Below are positions 52,677-64,000 of a DNA stretch of 64,000 bases, piece after piece. The translations under genes and the position numbers were made by a program. The first letter of the stretch is position 1. Every line of letters starts with the position of its first letter. A model generated the notes under the pieces. The model was not told where the DNA came from. It saw only the letters and a program-made list of their open reading frames with translations, and did no database searches. The DNA is from Taenia hydatigena. Taxonomy: Eukaryota > Platyhelminthes > Cestoda > Cyclophyllidea > Taeniidae. The DNA is taken from positions 2,769,114-2,833,113 of the forward strand of contig JADWOT020000008.1 in NCBI GenBank assembly GCA_036345935.2, read 5' to 3'.

Positions 52677-55600
52677 GTTCAATGGCGATGATCTCGGTCA
52701 TATATCTGCCCGCTGGAACTCCACATTCGAGGGAATCCTTATTTTGAAACAAAAATCTGACTTGTTTTTTAAACGATCTAGTTGTAAGTAGTCAATTATC
52801 GATCACTATTAATTACTAGCTTTCTCTGAACACTGGTGTCGTTTAAAAGGGAACCTCCTGGTAATTCTTCGAAATGAGGGTGTTCATTCAACGGACCTTG
52901 TTGGCATAGTTCTTCTAGAGCGCTGCTCAGCCAAACTCATTACCGACGCTGACGTTCAGCACGCCTTCCAAATAGGTATCAATTCTTACCTTGAGTTAGC
53001 TTATACATTTTCAGATTTTGAATGTGGTGACTCCTCCCTCCTTTTTGCTGCACGCTCAGCTGAGGAGGCTAGCATGTGGTGCAGTCACATTAGGATGGCT
53101 GGGTTGGCCGAATTATCGGCTAGAAGATCTCAACTTCGCGAAGAATTGCGGCAGTTAACTGGAAAAGATCCTTTGGATCCACTCAATCCGGTTTTGGCCT
53201 CACCCGAATCCGCCTGTAATAAGAACAATTACTTTGAATTAACCAACTATTTGAGCATTGGCCATTGAGATGGCCGTGTTGTCTATCTTCTTGTAGGTCC
53301 AGATGAATTCAGTGAGGCTGGTTTGGAGTTGCAACTAAGTGAGTCCTTTTTACTTGTTAAAAATCAATTACCACAGTTTTGGGAGGCTTTTTCTTTTGCT
53401 TATTAATGCAGCTTTAGGTGGTGTAATGTCTTTACTTCTTTGCACTACAGCTGCTTTCAGCCTTCTTGGAAGCAGGATCATTGATCAATTCTATAAGTAA
53501 CTTTTACTTATAGAATTGCTATCAGATCCTTGTTACATACAATTGACCAACCGCTAGACTTAAATGTTTTCATAATGGCTCGCTCGAACCGGCTACTTTT
53601 AAGGTATTCTTCTACTATCAATCATAATGCTGACCTCTGGATTGAGCTATTTGCCACGTGGAGCATTTTCAATAGCGCTCCTGAAGTGAGCCCACACAAA
53701 TTCATTGCACCACACCAGATACCTCTCTTTGCAAGCCTTCTCTCAAGTATCACTAGAGGTGATCATACTTTTCTTCATGAATAGACCCATCTCACGACGC
53801 TGTTACTAGTGTTTCAGCGTTAGTCATCATCGCCGTAGATAAAAATGTGCATAATTAGAAGGATTTTTATTTCGCTGCAGGAATTTCCTGAATCTATATC
53901 CTTGTTTAGCCTGTGATTTTCCTGACCCCCTCTTGGCTCACATGACACGCATCTGGTTCACCCATATGCTTAAAATCGCTTGCAATAACAGGACTTTTCC
54001 TTTAAACAACCGGTCAAAGTACCGGGCGTTCAGTTCTTTGGGAGTGTTTCAAAAGGACGTTTCCAAAATGGGCAATTTATGCTGACACATCAGCGAATGT
54101 AGATCGTGGATACTACATATTGTTCAATTTCACCTTCTCAGGTCTACTTGATGAGAATGCACATTTTTCGCGGATTTCTGGGCTCGGTTTTAAAATAACC
54201 GTTTCTGTGCGACAATCGGATGCTGCTGCTGCTGATGATGGTAATGATGGTCCCTGGAGCGTAGTTGGGGAGACGGAAATTCGGGTAGGATAATTGCGCC
54301 GAAATGTGACCACATTGGTAGACCAAGGATGGCCCAACCTTCTTGAAGACGGTAAAACTCAGTTCAGAAAAGGTCTGTAAAACCTCGATGATAAAATTTA
54401 GCCTTCTGGAGTTCAAGGATCTACGCTCTTTTGTGGTATGTGAGATTCGCAGCTGCGAAGAGTTGAAAACATTGGATACTGAGCGAGTTGTGGGAATCTT
54501 TTTTTTTCCTTACTCCCTTACAGCATCGGGTGATTGCCAGTGCACAGACAACAGCTGAAGCTTTGCGTAATGCTTCTGTGTTGAACTTGCCTCTGGTAGT
54601 TGAATCAAAAAGTTTGAACAGGACCTCAGCTCCGGAATACCTCCTACTTGTTCAGATTTTAAATCAGTGCAGCAACGCTTTGGATTTTAACCATGTAGGT
54701 GTATTGTAGAATGTGTGGATGGATGAATGAGTGGAAGGTTAGATGTTTGAATGGCCGAATGAATGGATCGGTGGATTGGCTGCAATTTCGAGTTGGTAGT
54801 TATTTTGATGGGTGGTTAGATTGGTGAATAAGTGAGAAGGAGGATGGGATAGAAGACAGTCACATATGAATGAATGGCGATTGGATAGACGAATGGATGC
54901 GTGATTTGGTACAGCTGAAGGGGTGATCAAATTGATGCGCGATCACTCAAACTAGGCACAGATCTCTTGTCCTCACCTCCCTCTTCCCCCCCCCCCCTCT
55001 TTTTTTATCAGCTCGACATTCACAGCCAACAGCTTCGAAACGTCTGCGAGAACATCCTCTCTCGCAACTACATCCTACCCCACACTCTTGGCGAAAATAT
55101 GCGTGTTGTGGAATTCATGGGTGAATCGCGGTTTTGCTTCCAATTTCCCATCGAATACCTGTAAGGTTCTTCTATTTCTCCACTTCACATGCCCAATTTA
55201 ATTGTCACGCCTCTCTGTTCATTCTTCAGCAAATCGCTAATCACTCAGGAACATCTGCTCTACGATTCTCTGCTACGTGTCGGCATGGTGAGTTTACTTG
55301 ATGGGGCTTGGGAAGAAGAGGCAGTGCTGGGTTCCGCCAGTCGGCTTCAGAGCTCTCTCCTCGTTCCTTGTTTTCCGTGACTAGTGGGCGTTTCGTATCA
55401 GTCCCATTTCTGTGGTCTTCATTTCACTCTGTGAGAAGAAGCTTTTTGCAACTCGTTAGGCGAGCGTATGCTCTCAGCACAATCTATCGTCATTTCCGGA
55501 TATTACCGTGCGAAGGAAGGTCACATGACAAAGCAATAAACACCACAGTAGGAGACGACTTAGAATGGGAATGTTTAATACACTCGCCTAAAATGGTCCT

Positions 55601-58600
55601 GGTAAGTGCCACGTGTCGCGTTTTACTGCTCGCAGTTACCGAAACACTTGTCACGTGTCCTCCAGTCCAGCAGAATCCATGCATCATCACTCACCAAGAC
55701 GACATGTCACTGAACTCGGGTGATGAAGGTGTGCCTACATGCAATAGTGTGAAGTATCTGGCGCACCACAACAAGAGCAAAACAGTTGAGTGAACTTTTC
55801 AAAGGCAGATCCACGTGTTCACCTGTGATTATCCCATCTGCCCTACACATCCACGGCAGTCGTCCTTGTGGGCACTTGATCAGCGTTTGAAACTGCTGTC
55901 TCAGCACAGACACCCCATAGAGGCACAAAGTGTAGGGGTGACGCAATTGTACACAAAGCGACTTGTTTTGTCGGTGTAATGTATATGCCACGCGCACACA
56001 CACAATACCAAGACAGCTGTCTTCTTTTTAAACAAAATGGTAAACTGACCTAGGAAGGTCAACAATTGTGGAGCTCTATGGAGAGGTGAATGTCATTTTC
56101 ACTTCCTGAAATGCAGTATTTGTCAAAGCACCGATTTTCGGCCTGTTATTTAACATAAAAACTGGTTTCAGTGCCAAAAAAACTTTAGGTTTACATTGTG
56201 TAGCAGGCAGATCTGCGTTGAGGTCAAGGTTGAGGTGAATGATGTGAATGAATTAAGTTGGCAAGATGTGACATGATAATTCCAAAGAGGTCACTTCTGA
56301 ACGCCTGATATTTATCACTTGATGACCTTGACCCACAAACTTAGTTTGGCTTAATATTAGTATAGCATGGTTTAGGCATGGGCTTTCTACCGGTAAGGCA
56401 TCATCTCGAGTACATCCCACTGTGGGCAAAAGCATACCGCCTCAAGGTTATCAGGCAGGGCTTGGAGAGACCTCCAAGAATCTTCAGCGCATAGCTCCCG
56501 GCCTCTCTCTTGAATTCATTCATAATTTGCCTTTTTTGGTCAATAAAGGCTAACTCTTCCATGTCTTTTCAGTCTAATCCAACACTGGAGTGCCTTCGAA
56601 AGGAGCGTCTATTGGGTATGAAGAATGTTATTGAATTCTACGAACTCTGTCTTCGAAGCACCGTCGATCACACCGGTTAGTTAGGTGTATTTCATTCACT
56701 CCATGACAAGCTCTACGTTGTTTCCTCATTTAATCGCTGTGTACTCGACTCTCCTCTCCGCAGGTCCGAGTTTTAAACGGAGTACGGAGCGGAAGTGTGT
56801 CGAGTTGGACTTTGTACCCACAAATCTCCATGCCAATCGAATTGGCCTTTTGGACTCGGAGAGCAGACTGAGTGAGTGAGTGAATGAGTGTAGTGTAAGT
56901 GAAGGGAGACTAAATCGAATGAGGTAGTGAGTGAGTGGTTGAATGAAGTAGTGTAGGAACGAGTAAATAAGGGTGTGACTGAATGAATGGATACGTTGCT
57001 TATTTTTCAAGATGGTCAGTAAGGTAATTTAACCATCTATCCCTTCTCACCTCACAGTCTCATTCCATGACATTATCTCCGTTGGTGCCTTCACCTGTTC
57101 TTCTGGCAAATACAAGACTAAGGGTCTCTTCCAAACCCTAAATGGTGATGAAACTCATGAAACATGCCTTGCTGAATTGTTGAACACCTCACCAATCGTT
57201 GCATCAGCACTACAGAGTGATAAACATGCTGTTGGAAGAGCATATCATCGGCTGACCACGGGAGCAGTCATCGTGGTTCGGATGTCGGGTGATCTCACGG
57301 AATTGAATTCAAGACTTCGACCCTCAGGACAAGCCGGTGTTCTCGCACAGAGGCTGGAAAAGGGGGTAGGGAAGCCTTCTTTAGAACGTTGAAGAATCAG
57401 GCAATCCTGGATCTTGTGATCGATTAACTGTTTCCATCTGCCCTTGCAGATGTCCGCCCTCGTTGAGATTTGCAAGAGTGTCTCCACTGATGCCTATTGT
57501 CTTCATGACCTTCAAGCCGACTACGATCCTCTTTTGAAACGCATAATTGAATTAGCAACTCAGGATACCCAGAAAAACGCGACTGCTGATCAAAGGTTTG
57601 TCCTACATGAAATTTCTCATGCCTCTTCCATTCTAGTGAAGCCATGTCCACGGGTAGGGAAATTGCTCTCCGTGAAATCAGCGCAGCATCTAGTAACCTT
57701 CAGAAGGTATTATTACGCACTTGGGAACGGGTGGAAGAGTGCCTCTGGCGTGAAGTCCTCTCCAGCACTGCTGCTATGGCTAGCACAGAGACTGCTTCAG
57801 CGGGAATGAACCTACGTACTGTCTCGAATGTCTGGGATGGCGTCCATTGTCGACATCATACAGTGTTGTGCCAGGTAATAAAGGATTCTGGAATGTTTTT
57901 TTTCTTTTTTCCAAGTCACTTTTGAAATTTGTAGGGCCTAGAGAACAGTCCCAGTATGGAGAGCTTTGTCAGCTCATGACTTTCCATGGACAGCGGTATG
58001 GCGGGAACAACCATAGCTGGGTCAGTCACTGACAAACACGTAGGGCTGTTTTTGAAGCGTTCACTCAAACATTCGAAGCGCGATCCATAATTAGAATCCT
58101 CTACCGTTGAAGTCGAATTTGACTTCAACCCTCCTTGCCCCTCACCCTCCGTTGCAGGACATGTTGCCATGACGGAAGACTTGTTGTCAACGTTTACGAG
58201 GACTAGTAGCAAAACTCGTGGATATAATGAAATAAAAAGACTCCTTTTTCTCTACCCCTGATTGGTCTTTTTTTTCTATAGGCGCTGACGGCAAGTTTGA
58301 CAGGGCTGGCTTTGACAGTGACAAGCTGGACGCCGGTGGAGTGGACACAGATGATTCGATGTGGGGTGCCATTGCATTTTGAGGGTCTCTTGAGTTGCTA
58401 TGGCGAAGAAGTCAGCATGTTGGAGAATTGGGCTTGGGCGATTCAGAGTCTGGCATTTTGTCGTGTTGTGGTGCGACCAAATTCCTCGGTTATGGAGATG
58501 ACGAAAGAGGCAGCGGAGGATGTGGAGGTGACGATGGAGGAGTCAAGAGGGCGGAATCTAGGTGGGCAGGGTTTGACGCAGGTCCAAATTCTTCGACACA

Positions 58601-61600
58601 ATGAAATTTTGGTAGGCTTGGTGAGAATTTTCCAATTATTTTCAACCTTCTTTAAGTAATACGCCTTCAAAATTAGGTATCTGAATAGTTGACGAACCAC
58701 AGGGTTTTAGTTACTCTTAAACAGTTGAAAAGGTGGCACACAGATGAGTCGAAAGTTGAATGGTGGTGACCCATAATGACGTCAGAGAAGGTGCGATATG
58801 AGGCAAACGAATCATGGATTCCGTCCACATTCATTCATTAGCTGTGGTGGACAGCAAGTGCCAATTACGGCCGAGGCATATTTGTCGAAGATGTGCTAAC
58901 ATGATACCTTCTTCTGCTGGCAATGGGACGTAAAAAGTCCGCGAATATTAATATCTTAGACGCATTGTTTTGGGCACCCTGAAGCTCCCTTAAATGCTCC
59001 TTTTCCTTCCATTATTCGACTGCCAAAGTGAGAATGCGTTGGTGCCAAAAGTTGGTGTTGTGTTAGCAGCTTCTTCACCGGTTAATTTGCGGTGGTTTAA
59101 AAAGTTGTAGCTGCCCTTGGAATAGTTGTTTTGCATCACCTCGTTATCGCTAAATTTGTCCACTGCGATCAACCCCTAAGCCATCTGTGTCAATGTGGTA
59201 GAGCTATCACCTATTGCGTAACTTATTTGTCATTCGTTTTAGCTAACGATTCCACGTTCAGCATGGAGTCGAACGCCTCCTGAATGTCAAGCTCGAGGTC
59301 GAATTGTTCTCTCCTTGCACCCCTTCCACTTCAACGTGGGCATCAATGAACAACAGTCCTTTGCGGAACGGTCAGTTTCATGCAAAATGGACACCTACTT
59401 ATTTACTTAGCAGAATGTTTTTTATGGTTTTACTGCTACTTTTAAATTGTTAGTAGCATGCTACTATCACTCATTAAATTTTTGTAGGCTTGAACGAGTC
59501 AATCTTCAGTCAATTATCAATACAAATGGACTGACTAGCCTTCGAATGTACTTCAGCAAGTATACACGAAAATTCGGTGCTCCCAGTACGTTTGATATGA
59601 GCATGCACGCCTGGGAGTTGGATCTCGAAATTCAGTGTTTTTGATAGTTCTATATGGTTATAAGCTCCGTCTTTTTCCTCTCCCAAGACATTAATGCTTT
59701 CGTTCCTGCAGTCTTACATGCCATTGTGATCCTCATACCTGAACTCGGCGTCACAAGTGCGTGCAGTGTGTTTCTCATCGCCTCATAGTAAAAATCATGT
59801 CAGACCGTGCTGAGCAGAATTGGTTGAATTTAAAACACTAAAGTCGCTGCAAAATTATCTTAGTCTGTGGATTATCACATTTGTTCTTCCAGTTTGCAAG
59901 CAGTTATTCCGGTAGTTTAAGCGTTGATGTCATCTGGGGGCCTGCAGTGGTTGATTTTCCTCTGAGACTCTCCTGTTCGAAGTGTAAAGGTCAGCATTGA
60001 ATATCTTACCTGGGTTTGTTTTCCTTCTTCGTAGAGAAGACGCCTACTCAGCAGGACGTCTGCGATGTCTTAAGCAGTCTGCAGTATGCACTGGAGACAA
60101 ATAAGTCAAAACCGGTGGAGGTACTTCGCTTAGCGACAGAAGTCTCTTCAGCGCTGAACGCGCTTCGGTTCACCTCGTGCAAATCGGCAAAGGATCGAAC
60201 AGGAATGGCAGTATCATTGGAGCAGACCAGATGGCTTATGGTGCGTTTGGGCTGTGGATGTTGTTTGCCTATCCATTCACTTATCGTTGGTCGCCACTTC
60301 ATTTGTCTATCCACTCATGAATCGCTCATTCCATCGCCATCCACCCACTTCTGTTTTCATTCACTCACCTTCGCATTCATCCACCCTTGTCATTATTGAA
60401 TATCCCCATTCCTCCATTCAGTCTTCCATCACCTCCATCATTCATGCTGCAGGGACCAAAGGTCAATTTGAGATTATTCTAGCCTTCCATTGGGAGAGTT
60501 GAGAGTAGTTGAATCCTGTTTACCGTGTCGTTTCGACATATCACCCATTTCGTACACTAAGACCACTTACCATTCCATCTACTCACGTCTTCCTGATCCA
60601 CTTGTCCCCACTCATTTCTGCTCTGTTTGCCTAGTTACACGGGTATCCATCTTTCTGTTAGCCCTTGATCAAGTCACGTAGTCGGAATCTATCTATCTTT
60701 TTCAAGTCGACTTAACTTTATCTGATTCAATCTGTTCATCTACAATAATCCTTCCTTCACTTTCCTACCCATTCGACTGTAACCTATCTTCCTACCTACC
60801 TATTTGCAATCCCGCCTTCCATCCATCCACCTATATACCTAATCGTCCTCCCATCCTCGATTTACTCATTTATCCATCAGTACCTGAGTTGTTCTTGCAA
60901 CCAGCCTTAATTCGACAACCCTTCTATTAATTCATCTACACAGCTATTTTAGGTCCACGGTTTTACCTAACCAATTTCTCATTCATCCATCATTTGATCG
61001 TTATATCCACCTATCCGCCCATCCTTCCCTCTGTCCACTTTCTTATTGGCTGTTTGCTTCAAGGTTGCTAAATTAGTAGTATTTGAGACGACCATTCTGT
61101 TCTGGTAGTTGGCGCTTAAAATACATTATTTTGCTTTGTTTATGTGGACCCCTTCGATCTTCCACAACTGGGACTCCATACTGTTGGCATAGCCCACCGC
61201 TTCCAGCCTAACAGTTCTTCCAAACGCTGATAATAAAGCTATCTAACTCAGAAACGCAGTCGGATATGCTTTGAAACCTTCGACTCTGCTATGGAAGACC
61301 TATAAAAATTGCCTTACCTGGTGGCAGCTAAGCTAGTTTCGACTTCTGCATCGCGTCCGATGGTACAGTGGAGACAGAAAAGGAGCATGTTGATTTAAAG
61401 TATGTTAGAGGATATAGAGTAAAATGTAGGCTCCAAAATGGTATTTTATCAAAGTGAAGTTGGTCTAGCAGGTATTGTATGCATCTTACCATCTGCTACA
61501 TAGGAGCTTCAAGACGAAATAGCTTTCCGTCCAGGAGTACGTAATTTTAACTATGACTTACTCATTCGTTAATCACTCTCATGACTCGTGTTAATAAAAA

Positions 61601-62029
61601 CCTTTTTTCTTTGATAAAAATCTACCATTAAATCGTCATTTCTCCCATTGTTAGAGTTGAAACAGACCCAAAACCTGTGATGATCCCTGTACATTTTTGA
61701 TTGGCTCACGCCTCGATTGGCGTCTCTCCCATTGGTTAAAATAATCCCTTCTCCTGTCGCGGCCGCATCTCCCCCATTGGTCTGCACTGCGGCGTCAGCC
61801 AATAAAATCTGTACAATTGTTTTTCTTTTCTTTCAAGGAGGTGGAAGGTATGCACAAAGACAGCTTCTCTCCAGCCCTGAAGTGTCTTCGAAGCACGGGT
61901 CTTCGGTTGAGTAATGTGGAGAAGAACATCAACACACGAAAGTACTCTTTCACGCGTTTTCAGGTCCTCTCCTTTCCAAAGGCCTATCGACCACCCGTGG
62001 GCACGTATTCCCTCCATGTTCCGTCCTGA
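52677..62029 (+). CDS. INPP4: inositol polyphosphate 4-phosphatase (INPP4A/B type), 5' end missing
   Basis: INPP4 removes the 4-phosphate of PI(3,4)P2. I place 22 exons: 52677-52783, 52820-52975, 53015-53215, 53297-53338, 53451-53496, 53526-53657, 53881-54032, 54142-54284, 54524-54694, 55012-55160, 55230-55287, 56573-56675, 56764-56871, 57058-57365, 57450-57595, 57637-57874, 58282-58611, 59243-59370, 59488-59585, 60035-60240, 61504-61536, 61838-62029. Phases agree at every join (about 1,080 residues). Exons 1-3 encode a PH domain (FEGILILKQK, EHWCRLKGNLLVILRNEG). A C2-like region follows, then FVPTNLHANRIG, HDIISVGA, GLLSCYGEEVSMLE and FNVGINEQQSFAER. The CX5R active site is CKSAKDRT (60178-60198). 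The end matches the family: NINTRKYSF and FPKAYRPPVGTYS. The donor at 54032 is weak, and an exon may be missed between 57874 and 58282. Confidence 0.93.
60241..61503 (+). other. INPP4 intron with degenerate CATCCA tract
   Basis: This intron follows the active-site exon directly. It is full of TCCATC, CCATCC and CATTCA words over about 60260-61030, a decayed tetranucleotide array like those in the MEIS and macrodomain introns. No gene is seen inside. Confidence 0.6.
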
Positions 62030-64000
62030 TGGTGGGTTTTTTCTTTGAAATGTCAAGTTTTATCTCATTCTGCCGCATCTGAACATCTCATTTTTAAGGA
62101 TAGGTTTTGAAGTTCTTTAATTAATCTGAGTCTTTTTCGTTATGTACTAAACCATTCTAGCAGTCTCACATTACCACAGGGAGTCACTTTGTGTCTGGGG
62201 TAAAATGATTTTCTCAGATTAGGTCGCGTTTATTGATGTGCCTTGGCAAGGGCTTTCCTGCAAACACTTGTTTGAATCAGTGTAGCGAAAGACGGTCCTG
62301 ATAACAAGCCTCTGTATGTGTGTGTTCCTCCTGCGAAATCTCTTCATCAGGTGTTTGTGTTGAGGCAGAAGTTGCACGTGCTAGCCGAATGTTCATGAGA
62401 ATGAACTTTGGTGGGTGTGTGGGCAAGTGGGATGGTCAGTGACGGCATGGAGCCGTTTTTTAAGCGTTCACTTAAATGTCTTGTTTTTGAGTGTCTTGGC
62501 TCCCTGCCATCTCATCTCGATGAGTAGTGTGTGGATTGGACTGGTATGTGTATCATCAAATGCAGGTACTGAGAGGCCATTTGGCGCTTTCTACTCTGTG
62601 TGGTAGCGACACGTAGGCATGACCGTTTATAGGGTCTCGTTTTGATCTTTACGACCTTTATAAAGCATTGAAATTCACAGTCCAGCTGCCAGGGTTTGAT
62701 GGTAGCTTTCAATTGATCAAACGGTCCTCAATTAGGCTGAATAACATCGAGATCTGGCAAAGATCCCTATCTATCCTCAATTTTCAATTTGTTTCATCGT
62801 GTGACACCTTGCAGACTTGACCAGACAGTTGGTTTATTTATTCATTTGTCTCTAGAGTCAGTTAACTAACCTCCCTCTATGCTTCTCCAAAGCCCACGGA
62901 GACATGATCAAAATTTGCACACTTGCCCTTCTTCTAAAAGTCACTGTTTCGTACTGGTTTCCGGTCTGCAAGACATCTCCGTATTCACAGGTGTCCTTTG
63001 TAAAAGTCAATCCATGACGCTTACCGCTTCAATCCCTCAGTTAGACGGACAAATCACTGTGAGGATTTTCGTAGAGCAACAACTGCAGGTGTAAAGTCGG
63101 TCCATACATCGGGTTACTTCATTACTACAATTCCTTGGAGCCTCTACACTTTGGCAAACGCGATTTGGGCTCGCCTCCTTCGTCGGCTCGGTTCCAGTGG
63201 TGGGGAAATTTCTCATCAAAATTATATAGCATTTGGCAAAGCCGGTGCCAAATTACTCAAGAACAATCTGATTGCGTTTTGGAGAGTCCTCACATACAGA
63301 TTTGCCCACTATGAATTGTTTACCAAAGGGCTCTGTCTAATCCGCATGATACACGCCGAGTATTCACTTAAAATTGAATAACAAGAAGAGTTACACCGTC
63401 TCATGCTCCGTCATTCCTCGCCTATTTCTCTAGGTAATGGACAGCATCAGGAATGAGGTGGAAAAGGAATTATCTGGAGTTGGGTTTGATTGTTTGATAG
63501 TGGACTGCAACATTGGCCACTTCAAAGCCTAGTCAATCGGCTGTCAGTCTGGAGTCTGATCTAATCCTCCCTCTTGTTTTTTGAATAAGGATAAGACGGT
63601 ATTCTTTTTTATTTCAATTTGATCACCCTCCAACTCTGCCCGTCGGACTGGAAGAGGGTTCAGACACCTCCCTCACCTCTTATCGTTGGAAGTAGTTTCT
63701 CTGCCTCCCGCCTTACTGATATTCAACAAAGTTGGAAGTTCAGTTTGTCATAAAAACCACTTTTGATAACCTGGCTCCCAGTTTATTCAGGCCGGGGCTG
63801 AAGTGCTGAGTGTCATTAGAAGTATGAAGTGGCGGATAGTTTCCTCAACGAGCTTTGCAGCAAAAAAGAGGACCACATTGTAGAGATCACAACAAATCGC
63901 TGCTTGTTGCTGCTTGTAAGTGGAACCCATGGCCCTCCTCCCTAAGCACTTCATGTGGATGCAGGTGGAACGTTCCACCACCCACTTTAATCATCACTAA
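62030..64000. other. INPP4 3' flank and intergenic, no gene recognised
   Basis: Open frames near 62879-63094 and 63151-63381 lack an ATG context, splice partners or family motifs that I recognise. They may be chance or parts of an unknown gene. Confidence 0.4.

Noticed and set aside
55308..55793. 161-codon plus-strand open frame inside INPP4
   Set aside because: It begins in the exon region out of the INPP4 frame and continues into an intron with no recognisable domain.
58000..58230. Possible extra INPP4 exon(s) between 57874 and 58282
   Set aside because: Candidate acceptors at 57935 and 58157 are followed by early stops in the required phase; the flanking exons already join in phase.
63151..63381. 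76-codon frame near the right edge
   Set aside because: It lacks an ATG, splice partners and family motifs; support is too weak to call a gene.

Overview
This 64 kb window is eukaryotic, intron-rich DNA. The genes are split into small exons by introns with standard GT...AG ends and consistent codon phase. It holds animal-specific developmental and signalling genes and abundant short tandem repeats. The best guess for the organism is a parasitic flatworm, most likely a tapeworm. This is inference: the gene style fits, and a short non-coding LTR element of the TRIM type is present, a class I recall being reported from taeniid tapeworms. I could not run a search.

Layout, left to right. A TAO-family STE20 kinase lies on the minus strand; its 5' end is at 5594 and it runs off the left edge. 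A gene-free stretch (5595-8446) follows and carries a cluster of LTR-like repeats, including a 669 bp element with paired LTRs and a 5 bp target-site duplication. The plus strand then has the catalytic epsilon subunit of translation factor eIF2B (8447-10904). A 440 bp inverted repeat (11827-12266 and 17216-17655, one mismatch) brackets about 4.9 kb. That interval holds the small RNA polymerase III subunit POLR3K (minus), an unrecognised three-exon gene of 130 residues (plus) and the first recognised exon of a MACROD-type macrodomain gene. The right arm of the repeat carries exons 2 and 3 of the macrodomain gene.

From 18088 to 24899 I see no gene, only one solo LTR. A MEIS/homothorax TALE homeobox gene occupies the minus strand from 42411 down to 24900, in eleven exons with fully compatible phases. 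Its long introns hold a CATC satellite and an exact 243 bp tandem duplication. From 42412 to 52676 there is mostly unassigned DNA. An inositol polyphosphate 4-phosphatase (INPP4) gene then lies on the plus strand, 52677-62029, in at least 22 exons. It has an N-terminal PH domain, a C2 region and a C-terminal CX5R active site. Nothing assignable was found in 62030-64000.

The genes do not form a functional unit. They are independent housekeeping (EIF2B5, POLR3K), signalling (TAO kinase, INPP4), ADP-ribose (MACROD) and developmental (MEIS) genes. The most unusual structures are the TRIM-like repeat family and the inverted repeat inside the macrodomain locus.
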